64,000 nt of DNA. Origin: Caballeronia fortuita (GTDB lineage: Bacteria; Pseudomonadota; Gammaproteobacteria; Burkholderiales; Burkholderiaceae). The stretch spans positions 186,001 through 250,000 of the forward strand of contig NZ_FCNX02000007.1 in the NCBI RefSeq assembly GCF_001544835.2, in the 5' to 3' direction. Numbering within the stretch: position 1 is the stretch's first letter; every line of letters begins with the position of its first letter. Shown piece after piece: positions 19,006 through 26,922 of this stretch. The translations under genes and the position numbers were made by a program. Below the pieces are notes generated by a model. The model had not been told where the DNA came from and ran no database searches. It saw nothing but the letters and a program-made list of their open reading frames with translations.

Positions 19006-19881
19006 ATGAGCACTACACAAGGCTGCCCTTTCGGCCACGGCGCACAAGGCGCGACGCAGGAAAAAGGCTGGCACGACGCCAAGCTCGATTTCTCCGATTC
19101 GATGAGCTACGGCGATTACCTCGGCCTCGATTCGATCCTGAATGCGCAGCATCCGCTTTCGCCCGATCACAACGAGATGCTGTTCATCGTGCAGCATCAG
19201 ACGAGCGAGCTATGGATGAAGCTCGCGCTCTACGAACTGCGCGCGGCGCTCGCGGCGGTGCATCGCGATGAGTTGCCGCCCGCGTTCAAGATGCTCGCGC
19301 GCGTGTCGCGCATCTTCGAGCAACTGGTGCAGGCGTGGAACGTCCTCGCGACGATGACGCCCTCCGAATACACGGCGATGCGTCCGTATCTCGGGCAGTC
19401 GTCGGGGTTTCAGTCGCATCAGTATCGGCAAATCGAGTTCATGCTCGGCAACAAGAACGAGCAGATGTTGAAGCCGCACGCGCATCGGCCGGAGATTCTC
19501 GCGCAGGTCCGCGAGACGCTCGAAGCGCCCTCGTTCTACGACGAAGTGATCCGTCTGCTCGCGCGGCGCGGCTTCGCGATCGATCCGGCGCGCCTGAACC
19601 GCGACTGGACGCAGCCGACGACGCACGATCCGTCCGTCGAGGCGGCGTGGCTCGCGGTGTATCGCGATCCGTCGCAGCACTGGGATCTGTACGAGATGGC
19701 CGAAGAACTCGTCGATCTCGAAGACGCGTTCCGTCAATGGCGCTTTCGACATGTGACGACGGTGGAGCGCATCATCGGCTTCAAGGGCGGCACGGGCGGC
19801 ACGGCGGGCGCGTCGTATCTGCGCAAGATGCTCGATGTCGTGCTGTTTCCAGAGCTATGGCACGTGCGTACCGTGCTTTGA
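19006..19881 (+). CDS. kynA: Tryptophan 2,3-dioxygenase KynA
   Basis: Heme enzyme that opens the indole ring of tryptophan to N-formylkynurenine, step one of the pathway; it is nonetheless the last gene of kynBUA, 13 bp after kynU. 291 residues, with [20 protein letters not shown], the substrate/heme region [37 protein letters not shown] and a C-terminal [26 protein letters not shown] precedes the ATG. The short N-terminus with [10 protein letters not shown] is common in Burkholderia homologs. It ends four bases from the convergent IclR gene. Confidence 0.96.
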   Translation: MSTTQGCPFGHGAQGATQEKGWHDAKLDFSDSMSYGDYLGLDSILNAQHPLSPDHNEMLFIVQHQTSELWMKLALYELRAALAAVHRDELPPAFKMLARVSRIFEQLVQAWNVLATMTPSEYTAMRPYLGQSSGFQSHQYRQIEFMLGNKNEQMLKPHAHRPEILAQVRETLEAPSFYDEVIRLLARRGFAIDPARLNRDWTQPTTHDPSVEAAWLAVYRDPSQHWDLYEMAEELVDLEDAFRQWRFRHVTTVERIIGFKGGTGGTAGASYLRKMLDVVLFPELWHVRTVL

Positions 19882-19885
19882 GCGG

Positions 19886-20674
19886 CTACGCGAGACGCGC
19901 GGCCAGCGCCTTCAGCTTCGGACCGATCGTCTCGCGGAAATACGCTTCGCCCATCGACGACGCCGGCCCGCTGCTCGACAGCACGAGCCAGCGTCCGTTG
20001 CGCAGATCGCGGAACGGCGCGGCGATGGCGTTCACGTCGTCGTGCCATTCGCGAAACGAGTAGCAGCAGCCGTCGCGCACGAAATCCTCGATCGACTTGC
20101 GCGCGGCATCGACCTTCGCTTCGCCTTCGTTCTTGCCAAGTTCGTCGAATAGCGCATCGCGCGCCGCCTCGTCCTGCACGGCGAGATACGCGCGGCCCAT
20201 CGAACTCGTGAGCATCGACAGGCGCGAGCCGGGTGCGAGTCCGAGCGTCAGCGCCGTCTCGCTGCGGATGGTTTCCAGATAGATCATGTCGAGCCCGTCG
20301 CGGCAGCCGAGCGACACCGCCGCGCCGATCTCGCGCGCGAGCGAGCGCATGTGCGGACGGGCGAGTTCCAGCGTGTCCGCGCCCGCGAGCAGCGTGAAGC
20401 CGAGCGACAGCACGCCCGTATCGAGCGCGTATTTGCCGGCAGGCTCGTCGAAGCGCAGATAGCCGAGCGTCGTCAGCGTGTAGGCGAGACGATTGACGGT
20501 CGCCTTCGCGAGTCCTGTGCGCGCGACGAAATCGCGATTGCCGAGCAGCGTCTCGCCGGGACGAAAGGCGCGCAGCAGATCGAGCCCGCGCGCGAGGGCG
20601 ACGACGAACTTACGCTCGTCGATGTTCTCGTGCGGCAGGGAGCACAAGGAATTTCGATTGGAATCCGTCGACAT
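19886..20674 (-). CDS. IclR-family transcriptional regulator, probable regulator of gcdH
   Basis: 262-residue IclR-type repressor or activator. An N-terminal winged helix (about 20-85, with RGLDLLRAFRP and LAKATVNRLAYTLTTLGYL) is followed by an effector-binding domain of the IclR type (LEIGAAVSLGCRDGLDMIYLE in segments, then GLAPGSRLSMLTSSMGRAYL). It is divergent from glutaryl-CoA dehydrogenase across 97 bp that hold a near-palindrome, so it most likely controls gcdH and itself. The effector is unknown; a glutarate-pathway acid is a reasonable guess. Confidence 0.88.
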   Translation of the reverse strand: MSTDSNRNSLCSLPHENIDERKFVVALARGLDLLRAFRPGETLLGNRDFVARTGLAKATVNRLAYTLTTLGYLRFDEPAGKYALDTGVLSLGFTLLAGADTLELARPHMRSLAREIGAAVSLGCRDGLDMIYLETIRSETALTLGLAPGSRLSMLTSSMGRAYLAVQDEAARDALFDELGKNEGEAKVDAARKSIEDFVRDGCCYSFREWHDDVNAIAAPFRDLRNGRWLVLSSSGPASSMGEAYFRETIGPKLKALAARLA

Positions 20675-20709
20675 CGGATGATAGACTCGAAGCTGATTTG
20701 CAAAACATT

Positions 20710-20726
20710 GTTTCGCTTAGCGGAAC
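20710..20726. promoter_or_regulatory. Candidate IclR-type operator between iclR and gcdH
   Basis: GTTTCGC-TTA-GCGGAAC is a 7+3+7 inverted repeat with one mismatch, 46 bp before the gcdH start and 36 bp before the iclR-family start. Its form resembles operators of other IclR regulators as I remember them. Confidence 0.45.
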
Positions 20727-20771
20727 GCATGTCAAGCGCCCCGCGCTTCACGATGAATCAGGAGATAGCAC

Positions 20772-21962
20772 ATGGCCGACGCCGCCCGTTTCAACTGGGA
20801 AGATCCGCTCCTGCTGGATCAGCAATTGAGCGAAGATGAGCGCATGGTGCGCGACGCCGCCCGCGCTTACGCGCAGGACAAGCTGCAGCCGCGCGTGATG
20901 CAGGCGTTTCGCGATGAAAAGACCGATCCGGCGATCTTCCGCGAGATGGGCGAACTGGGCCTGCTCGGACCGACGATTCCCGAGCAGTACGGCGGCCCGG
21001 GCCTCAACTACGTCTGCTACGGGCTGATCGCGCGTGAAGTGGAGCGCGTGGACTCGGGTTATCGCTCGATGATGTCGGTGCAGTCTTCGCTCGTGATGGT
21101 GCCGATCAACACCTTCGGCAGCGATGCGCAGAAAGAAAAGTATTTGCCGAAGCTCGCGCGCGGCGAATGGATCGGCTGCTTCGGTCTCACTGAGCCGAAC
21201 GCCGGTTCCGATCCGGCCAGCATGACCACGCGCGCGAAGAAGGTGCAGAACGGCTTCTCGCTGTCCGGCACGAAGATGTGGATTTCGAATTCGCCGATCG
21301 CGGACGTGTTCGTCGTCTGGGCGAAGCTCGAAGAGGACGGGCGCGACGAGATTCGCGGCTTTATTCTCGAGAAAGGCTGGAAGGGTCTGTCGGCCCCGGC
21401 GATCCACGGCAAGGTCGGCTTGCGCGCGTCGATTACGGGCGAGATCGTGATGGACGAAGTGTTCGTCCCCGAAGAGAACATGTTGCCCAACGTGCGCGGC
21501 CTGAAAGGTCCGTTCACGTGTCTGAACTCGGCACGCTATGGCATTTCGTGGGGCGCGCTCGGCGCGGCCGAAGCGTGCTGGCACACTGCGCGGCAATACA
21601 CGCTGGATCGCAAGCAGTTCGGTCGGCCGCTGGCCGCGAATCAACTGATTCAGAAAAAGCTCGCCGACATGCAGACCGAAATCACGCTCGGCCTGCAAGG
21701 CGTGCTGCGCCTCGGCCGCATGAAGGACGAAGGCACGGCGGCCGTCGAGATCACGTCGATCATGAAGCGCAATTCGTGCGGCAAGGCGCTCGACATCGCC
21801 CGGCTCGCGCGCGACATGCTCGGCGGCAACGGCATTTCCGATGAATTCGGCGTCGCGCGTCATCTCGTGAATCTCGAAGTAGTGAATACGTACGAAGGCA
21901 CGCACGATATTCACGCGCTGATTCTCGGCCGCGCGCAGACAGGCATCCAGGCGTTTTTCTGA
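20772..21962 (+). CDS. gcdH: Glutaryl-CoA dehydrogenase GcdH
   Basis: FAD acyl-CoA dehydrogenase that oxidises and decarboxylates glutaryl-CoA to crotonyl-CoA in lysine and tryptophan breakdown. The 396 residues match the GCDH subfamily: [91 protein letters not shown] and the C-terminal [27 protein letters not shown] precedes the ATG. A strong terminator follows. Its closeness to kynBUA is suggestive, but the kynurenine-anthranilate route does not itself yield glutaryl-CoA, so a lysine-related substrate is more likely. Confidence 0.95.
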   Translation: MADAARFNWEDPLLLDQQLSEDERMVRDAARAYAQDKLQPRVMQAFRDEKTDPAIFREMGELGLLGPTIPEQYGGPGLNYVCYGLIAREVERVDSGYRSMMSVQSSLVMVPINTFGSDAQKEKYLPKLARGEWIGCFGLTEPNAGSDPASMTTRAKKVQNGFSLSGTKMWISNSPIADVFVVWAKLEEDGRDEIRGFILEKGWKGLSAPAIHGKVGLRASITGEIVMDEVFVPEENMLPNVRGLKGPFTCLNSARYGISWGALGAAEACWHTARQYTLDRKQFGRPLAANQLIQKKLADMQTEITLGLQGVLRLGRMKDEGTAAVEITSIMKRNSCGKALDIARLARDMLGGNGISDEFGVARHLVNLEVVNTYEGTHDIHALILGRAQTGIQAFF

Positions 21963-21982
21963 ACAGACTTCATTTACATGTG

Positions 21983-22020
21983 GAAGGGCCGGCGCGGGAT
22001 GCGCCGGCCCTTCTTCTTTT
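21983..22020 (+). terminator. Intrinsic terminator of gcdH
   Basis: Perfect 13-bp stem GAAGGGCCGGCGC / GCGCCGGCCCTTC (21983-21995, 22001-22013) with a 5-base loop and a TTCTTTTT tail. Confidence 0.92.
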
Positions 22021-22225
22021 TACGCGCCGCACTTGTAACTTTCGATAATTGCGCTGAAACTTTTACGGGTCAGATCGAATCCATTCAGAACGATGTCGAT
22101 GTATTGACGAGGTAGGAACGGAATCTGCATCGGCTTTGTATTGCAGGGCGTGCCCTGCTCGTCAGCGATCCCATCTTTGGTTACGATTCCCGTAGCCTCA
22201 CTGATTGGAGTCTTTAATGTCAGAA
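22020..22225 (-). pseudogene. Possible C-terminal gene remnant without a start codon
   Basis: Reading leftward, about 68 codons stay open to a TAA at 22020-22022 and give a protein-like sequence that includes MQIPFLPRQYIDIVLNGF and ends SAIIESYKCGA. No ATG or GTG starts the frame; a TGA closes it upstream, and the only in-frame ATG would give 36 residues. The stretch is clearly less GC-rich than its surroundings. It could be a decayed gene tail or a chance frame. No family was recognised. Confidence 0.25.
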
Positions 22226-22257
22226 ATCAATAAGGAGCGATTCATGTCGGATATCAA
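22207..22257 (+). repeat. Tandemly duplicated ribosome site and start codon
   Basis: Two 24-base units 27 bases (9 codons) apart, 22207-22230 and 22234-22257. Each reads GGAG, six spacer bases, ATGTC, one variable base, GA, one variable base, ATCAA. Both ATGs are in the same frame, so the DUF883 protein has two complete initiation sites. Confidence 0.75.
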
Positions 22258-22519
22258 ATCAGTACTCGCTGACGCCGAAGATCTCTTGAAGCAAGCGGCG
22301 ACCGCCACGGGTGAACGCGCTTCCGAATTGCGCGAGACCGCGCTCACGCGTCTGAAGCAGGCGAAGGAAAAAGCCGCCGACGCGCAAGTCGTCGTGATTG
22401 AGCGCGGCAAGAAAGCCGCCCGCGCCACCGACGACTACGTGCACGAACATCCGTGGGCGTCCATCGGCATCGCGGCGGGCATCGGCATGGTGATCGGACT
22501 TCTGATCAACCGCAAATAA
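22217..22519 (+). CDS. DUF883 family membrane-anchored ribosome-associated protein (ElaB/YqjD-like)
   Basis: 100-residue protein (91 if translation starts at the second ATG, 22244). It has an amphipathic helical N-terminal part (SVLADAEDLLKQAATATGE) and an Arg/Lys/Glu-rich helix. The C-terminus has the family signature DDYVHEHPWASIGIAAG and a glycine-containing membrane segment ending LLINRK. E. coli ElaB, YqjD and YgaM bind ribosomes and sit in the inner membrane in stationary phase. It precedes a holin-like gene and a DUF3318 gene, an order like yqjD-yqjE-yqjK. Confidence 0.88.
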   Translation: MSEINKERFMSDIKSVLADAEDLLKQAATATGERASELRETALTRLKQAKEKAADAQVVVIERGKKAARATDDYVHEHPWASIGIAAGIGMVIGLLINRK

Positions 22520-22696
22520 GCAGCATCGCCACTGAATGGCCCGCAGATTGCTAACTCGCTTTCTGTCGCGGTCCGCGCTGGACTGAACCGCGAGCGCCTT
22601 GTCCAGGCGCGCGGCTCGACACTCGCACCGGCCGGCTGCTTCTCGCGCCGACCGGAACTACAAAAGCGGCACCAACGCGCCTCTCGCCTTCACGCC

Positions 22697-23077
22697 ATGA
22701 CGACAGAACGGCCCACGCAGCAATCGTCCCCAGGACCGTTGCGACGCATACTGAGTTCCGCCTTCGCCATCTTCGAGACGCGCCTCGAGCTTATCGGCAT
22801 CGAGCTTCAGGAGGAAAAGGAGCGGCTCATCGGCGTGCTCTTCCTCGGACTCGCCGCCATGATGCTCGCGATGATGGCGCTCATCTCGCTGACGGTGCTG
22901 ATCGCCATTTTCTTCTGGGACACATATCGCTGGCAGGCACTCGGCGGCATCACGCTTCTGTATGCGCTGATAGCGATCGTCTGCGGCCTGCGCGCACGAA
23001 GCAACCTGCGCGACGCGCCGAACATGTTCGACGACACGCTCACCGAATTCCGCAAGGACCGCGATACTTTCCGCTGA
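22697..23077 (+). CDS. Phage holin family / YqjE-like membrane protein
   Basis: 126-residue protein of the holin-X / DUF1469 type (YqjE-like). The N-terminal amphipathic helix FETRLELIGIELQEEKERL is followed by two membrane segments (about 46-76 and 82-102) with a short loop FFWDTYRW between them. It is not evidence for a prophage: the name comes from a Pfam family and the gene regularly follows a DUF883 gene in proteobacteria. The function is unknown, probably tied to envelope stress. A 177-bp gap to the previous gene shows nothing recognisable. Confidence 0.86.
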   Translation: MTTERPTQQSSPGPLRRILSSAFAIFETRLELIGIELQEEKERLIGVLFLGLAAMMLAMMALISLTVLIAIFFWDTYRWQALGGITLLYALIAIVCGLRARSNLRDAPNMFDDTLTEFRKDRDTFR

Positions 23078-23095
23078 TCTCGCGCCAATCACGCC

Positions 23096-23596
23096 ATGAG
23101 CCAACACGACGATACCTTCAAGACGCCCAAGCACCACAAGTCGCAGAAACTGCGCACGCCGCACATGCGGGCGCTGCGCAAGGAACTGCTGATTGCCCGC
23201 GCGGATGTCGAGCGCATGGAACTGCGGCAAGCCACTCATGATCTGCGTTCCTCAGTCACGCACTTCAGTTTCCTTCGTTTCCTGATGCCGGGCAGTCGCG
23301 GGCCGCGCCGCTGGGGCAAGCGCGGCGCGCCGGCGGGCGGCATCGGCGGCATGCTCGGTTCGCTTCTCGGCTCGGGCAATATGGGCTTGCTGTTCAAGCA
23401 ATATCCGGTCGTCGGCTCGCTCGCGTCGCTCGTGCTCACCAAGCCGGTGAGAACGAAGCTCTTAAGCAGCGCGAAGCCCGTGCTCAAGTGGGGCGGCCTC
23501 GCGCTCGCCGGATGGGAAGGCTGGCGCATCTATCAGCAGATGAAGAACGCCGCGCCCGAGACGTCCAACGACGCTGTCGATCCGACAGTGTTCTGA
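23096..23596 (+). CDS. DUF3318 domain protein
   Basis: 166-residue protein of unknown function. It has a basic N-terminus (PKHHKSQKLRTPHMRALRKE), a helical segment rich in Glu and Arg, a Gly-rich hydrophobic middle (GGIGGMLGSLLGSGNMGLLF) and a late hydrophobic part around LKWGGLALAGWEGWRIY. This pattern is what I know as DUF3318 in beta-proteobacteria, in third place after DUF883 and holin-like genes. It starts 18 bp after the preceding stop, so it is probably co-transcribed, and is convergent with pilE across 7 bp. Confidence 0.82.
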   Translation: MSQHDDTFKTPKHHKSQKLRTPHMRALRKELLIARADVERMELRQATHDLRSSVTHFSFLRFLMPGSRGPRRWGKRGAPAGGIGGMLGSLLGSGNMGLLFKQYPVVGSLASLVLTKPVRTKLLSSAKPVLKWGGLALAGWEGWRIYQQMKNAAPETSNDAVDPTVF

Positions 23597-23603
23597 CCCA
23601 GCG

Positions 23604-24056
23604 TCAACTTCGTCCCGCCCAGCACGACGCCGACTGTGCGGCATCGAGCGGCGTCGTCGCGGCGGGCGGACGATTCCAGCGCAGCCCGGTCGCGTCGATG
23701 ACGAACACGCCGCACGCGTCGTCATGCATTGCGCCGTCGGTTACCGGCACGGCTTCGACGGCATAACCGCCGTTCGTCGGCGATTCCGGCAGCACGCTTA
23801 CGTTGTATATCGCGGCTCCGTTTGCCGGCACGCGATCGAGACCGGCATCGAGCGTGGGCGATGCGTCAAGCTCCGCGCTCTGCGCGAGTCGCGCCGTTTC
23901 GACGAATTGAACCGCGCGCAGCAGCGCGGACGCGGCATCGAGCCGATGCGCCTTCATCACATGCGTCCGATACGCCGGAATCGCGAATGTCGCGATGATC
24001 GCGGCGACGCCCAGCGCGATCATCAGTTCGAGCAGACTGAAGCCCTTCTCTTTCAT
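23604..24056 (-). CDS. pilE: Type IV pilin-like protein PilE
   Basis: 150-residue minor pilin. The prepilin leader MKEKG is cut before Phe in FSLLELMIALGVAAII, with the conserved Glu at mature position 5. The hydrophobic helix is followed by a globular domain with one cysteine in DDACGVFVID and another in SASCWAGRS, a likely disulfide loop near the C-terminus. It is the last gene of the leftward operon fimT-pilV-pilW-pilX-pilE. Minor pilins start pilus assembly at the PilD/PilC platform; the structural pilin gene is not in this window. The start at 24056 is fixed by the leader; longer in-frame readings upstream are not protein-like. Confidence 0.9.
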   Translation of the reverse strand: MKEKGFSLLELMIALGVAAIIATFAIPAYRTHVMKAHRLDAASALLRAVQFVETARLAQSAELDASPTLDAGLDRVPANGAAIYNVSVLPESPTNGGYAVEAVPVTDGAMHDDACGVFVIDATGLRWNRPPAATTPLDAAQSASCWAGRS

Positions 24057-24064
24057 ATCGATCC

Positions 24065-24550
24065 TCAGAACGGTCGGGCGACGACGCGCCGCCAGTGTTG
24101 CGTGCTCGCGCCATCGGCGATATCGATCCGAAGTTGCAGCCACGCTTCGGAATCCGCAGTCGCGCCGAAACCGCGCGCAGTGATCAGATACGACTTCTCC
24201 GCCCACGCTTCGATCAGACATTGCGGGACGCGCCGCGCATGGGGCCACGAAGCGAACGGCGCGATCGCGGCGGCGTTCGGTCCATCGTACGAAGCCTTCA
24301 TGCGCCATCGCGTAGGCTCGTCCTTGGAAGACGCGTTCATCGACGGCTGCGCGAGTTGAAGCATTCGGCTGCATCGGATCAACGCGCTGTCCGCCGCATG
24401 AAACGCCTGCACGCGCTCGCGCGTCGCGACGGCCGTGCGCGCCGCCACGAGCGATGTCTGCAACCATGCGCCAGCGGTCACGAGCATCATCGAAGAGAGG
24501 ATCAGGACGATCGGCAGCGTGGCTCCGCGCGTCAGCGAACGTCGCTTCAT
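24065..24550 (-). CDS. pilX: Type IV pilus minor pilin PilX
   Basis: 161-residue PilX-like protein. The N-terminus MKRRSLTRGATLPIVLILSS has a prepilin-type Gly before ATLPIVLI and lacks the Glu at mature position 5, as PilX/GspK proteins often do. The downstream part has FHAADSALIRCSRMLQLA, the usual PilX continuation, and a globular domain with Trp-rich segments. The start overlaps the pilW stop by four bases. It lies eight bases before pilE. Confidence 0.85.
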   Translation of the reverse strand: MKRRSLTRGATLPIVLILSSMMLVTAGAWLQTSLVAARTAVATRERVQAFHAADSALIRCSRMLQLAQPSMNASSKDEPTRWRMKASYDGPNAAAIAPFASWPHARRVPQCLIEAWAEKSYLITARGFGATADSEAWLQLRIDIADGASTQHWRRVVARPF

Positions 24551-25335
24551 TGCGCGCCTCCGGATGCGTTTTCCGGCGAATTGCGGATCGCGACGCGCCG
24601 CCAGAACGCCTGACGGACGCGGCCGTCTTCGACGTAAGCGGGCAATCCGCTGCAATCCGTGTAGCGCGTTCGACGTTTGGCATGCGAGGCCGAGCCACGC
24701 ACGAGGACGCAAATCTCGGCGGCGTAAGCATCGCGCCAGCGATCGCGCGCGATGGCCGAAGCGTCCATTGCCGACGATGCGCCCTTGAGCCAGTACGTCA
24801 CGCGAATCCGCTCGATCCCTTCGACAATCGGCTGTGCCTGCTTGCCGCCGCCTTCGCAGTACAACTCGGGTTCGCCGGTCGAACTGCTGGCCTTGGCATA
24901 GAAGCGATTCGTGACGATGTCATCGGAAACAGCCTGGCCGATGCAGTCCGTCGGCACGCCTGCGTTCGTCGGCCATGTGGATACGGCGTCGCCGGCGTAG
25001 CGCGTCTGCAGGCCGTCCGAGCGACCCGCGAGCGATTCGCATGACGCCGCCGTGTCGGCGCCGGCGACGCGCCCTTGCGCGCAGCCGAATAGCGGCGCAT
25101 CGACGGTTGCGTCTGCGCTCGACGTAAATCCGGCCATCTGGATCTGCTGCCCGAGCATATCGAGCGCGATCGCCGCGGCGTCGTGGATGCGCGCGGTTTC
25201 GGCAGCGCGATCGAACGCGTCGCGCTGTCCGCGATAGAGCAGAAGCGACGCTGTCACGATCAACATGCCGAGCGCCAGAGCGATCGTCATTTCCAGCAGC
25301 GTATGGCCGCGCGAGGAGCGCGAGCGTGGAGTCAT
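24547..25335 (-). CDS. pilW: Type IV pilus minor pilin PilW
   Basis: 262-residue PilW-family protein. The leader MTPRSRSSRG precedes HTLLEMTIALALGMLIV; mature residue 1 is His rather than the usual Phe, while Glu5 is kept. Family features are LLYRGQRDAFDRAAET and LDMLGQQIQMAGF after the helix, and a large globular part with several cysteines. It overlaps both pilV and pilX by four bases. The unusual +1 residue could affect methylation or simply mark a minor pilin that is made in low amounts. Confidence 0.88.
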   Translation of the reverse strand: MTPRSRSSRGHTLLEMTIALALGMLIVTASLLLYRGQRDAFDRAAETARIHDAAAIALDMLGQQIQMAGFTSSADATVDAPLFGCAQGRVAGADTAASCESLAGRSDGLQTRYAGDAVSTWPTNAGVPTDCIGQAVSDDIVTNRFYAKASSSTGEPELYCEGGGKQAQPIVEGIERIRVTYWLKGASSAMDASAIARDRWRDAYAAEICVLVRGSASHAKRRTRYTDCSGLPAYVEDGRVRQAFWRRVAIRNSPENASGGAQ

Positions 25336-25715
25336 CGCGCGAACGCCACCGCGATGCAGGAAGTAAGCGGCTTGGCCTGCGATTCGACACACGGATCGGA
25401 CCGGTCTTGTGCGCGCCAGCTCACCGTCGCGACGCGCACGCCATCGGCGCGATCGGATATCGCGACATCGCCCGACGGCAACATCGACGCCGCCCTCGCC
25501 TGCCATTGCGACACGATCCCCGCACGGTCCGCGTCGCCGCGAACGCCTTCCACGACCGAATCGGCGATGAGCGCCGCGCGCTCGCGTATCAACGCCGCCC
25601 GTTCGCCGCGTGCGAGCGCGCTTTGCACCGCGACGATCCCGAGCGCCGTCACCGCCGTGAGTGTCAGCGCGATCATCACTTCGATCAGCGAATCCCCACG
25701 TTGCGCGCTCTTCAT
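25332..25715 (-). CDS. pilV: Type IV pilus minor pilin PilV
   Basis: 127-residue PilV-like protein. The leader MKSAQRG precedes DSLIEVMIALTLTAVTALGI, with Glu5 present and Asp at +1. After the helix come VQSALARGERAALIRERA and a short globular part with two cysteines (DPCVESQ and TSCIAVAF). It is shorter than many PilV proteins. Four-base overlaps with fimT and pilW indicate a tightly coupled operon. Confidence 0.85.
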   Translation of the reverse strand: MKSAQRGDSLIEVMIALTLTAVTALGIVAVQSALARGERAALIRERAALIADSVVEGVRGDADRAGIVSQWQARAASMLPSGDVAISDRADGVRVATVSWRAQDRSDPCVESQAKPLTSCIAVAFAR

Positions 25716-26260
25716 GCCGATGCTCCGCAGCCGCCTTGCGTCATGCGCGCGCGGCCGCCCGCCGCGAGCCGTATGCATCGGCGCGATTCGGAATGCGCGG
25801 CAGGATCGGCGCCGCGCGGGCCGAAATCGAAGCTGCGAAATCCGCCGATGACTTGTCCCGAAGGCGGCGTGAAGGAGAGCTCCGTCGAAGTTCCAGCGAT
25901 CGATATCGACGTCATCGGCGGCTGCATGCGCAGTAGTGTGGAAACGCCGTCGCGGTCGACGAACAGGCCCCATCCGCACGACCAGTCCGTCACTCCGTTC
26001 TCGCAACTTCGCCCTGACGCGAGGCAATGGCGCGCGGCATCTATCCTGCACAGCGTGACGCGCGCGCCGCGCCTCACGGCTTCGGCGCGTGCAAGTGACA
26101 GCGTGGAAAAGAGCGCCCGCGCGCGGGCATCGACGCGATCGCGCGTTTGCCACGCGATGAACGACGGCGCGGCGAACGTCGCGAGAATCGCCATGACGGC
26201 GAGCACCACGCACAGTTCGACGAGCGTGAAACCTTGATTTGATGCACGGATCATTTGCAT
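25712..26260 (-). CDS. fimT: GspH/FimT-family minor pseudopilin
   Basis: 182-residue pseudopilin and first gene of the minor pilin operon. The leader ends in NQG before FTLVELCVVLAVMAILATFA, with Glu5. The GspH-type continuation is APSFIAWQTRDRVDARARAL and LSLARAEAVRRGARVTLCR. Cysteine pairs lie around residues 70-95. An ATG two codons downstream (MIRASN) is an alternative start. FimT/FimU proteins help prime the pilus and in some species bind DNA for uptake. The 160 bp upstream, before nrdR, must hold the promoter but none is clear. Confidence 0.88.
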   Translation of the reverse strand: MQMIRASNQGFTLVELCVVLAVMAILATFAAPSFIAWQTRDRVDARARALFSTLSLARAEAVRRGARVTLCRIDAARHCLASGRSCENGVTDWSCGWGLFVDRDGVSTLLRMQPPMTSISIAGTSTELSFTPPSGQVIGGFRSFDFGPRGADPAAHSESRRCIRLAAGGRARMTQGGCGASA

Positions 26261-26421
26261 GCCTTATCGATCGGATCGAGCCGGAAAAAGCTCAATCTAG
26301 CGATAAGAACCGCGCGCCGCCATTAGCCGAATGGCCGAGTGTTCACGCTGTCCGATGCCCGGCACACTGAGCGAGCGAACAGCAAGGAATCAGGTCAGAG
26401 AGGGAAACGATGCGGAAAGAA

Positions 26422-26904
26422 TCAGCGCTTGCGCGAAGTCGATTTCTTCGGCGCGGCACGGCGGAATTCATCGAGCACGTCTTCGAATTCGGAGACGTCT
26501 TCGAAACGCTTGTAGACGGACGCAAAACGCACGAAGGCGATGGTGTCGAGCTGCCGCAGCTCGTTCATGACGAGTTCGCCGAGACGCTCGCTCTGCACTT
26601 CGCGCTCGCCGCTGCCGAGCAACTGATACTCGATGCGGGACGCGGCGGCATCGATCGCGTCGGCGGCGACCGGGCGCTTTCTCAGCGCAAGCTGCATGCT
26701 CGCGACGATCTTGCGCCGGTCGAACTCGGTGCGGCTGCCATCCTTCTTGACGACGGTCGGCAGCGCGAGTTCTACACGCTCATATGTGGTGAAACGCTTG
26801 TCGCACGCGGGACAGCGCCGCCGCCGCCGAATGGCCGCGCCATCCTCCGACACGCGAGAATCCACGACCTGGGTATCTTCGTGTCGGCAGAATGGGCAGC
26901 GCAT
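26422..26904 (-). CDS. nrdR: Transcriptional repressor NrdR
   Basis: 160-residue repressor of ribonucleotide reductase genes. The zinc ribbon uses Cys3, Cys6, Cys31 and Cys34 ([18 protein letters not shown] and [17 protein letters not shown]), followed by an ATP-cone ([16 protein letters not shown] onward) that senses dATP/ATP. It follows glyA after 18 bp and is probably on the same riboswitch-controlled message, which links folate/one-carbon status to dNTP control. It has a Lys/Arg-rich C-terminus. Confidence 0.95.
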   Translation of the reverse strand: MRCPFCRHEDTQVVDSRVSEDGAAIRRRRRCPACDKRFTTYERVELALPTVVKKDGSRTEFDRRKIVASMQLALRKRPVAADAIDAAASRIEYQLLGSGEREVQSERLGELVMNELRQLDTIAFVRFASVYKRFEDVSEFEDVLDEFRRAAPKKSTSRKR

Positions 26905-26922
26905 AGGCGGTGTGCTCGCGAA

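Noticed and set aside
22697..23077. Holin-like gene considered as a prophage remnant
   Set aside because: Its neighbours are DUF883 and DUF3318 genes, the usual chromosomal context of YqjE-like proteins; no phage genes, integrase or att repeats are nearby.
24057..24731. N-terminal extension of the pilE frame
   Set aside because: The prepilin leader at 24056 fixes the start; the upstream part overlaps pilX in another frame.
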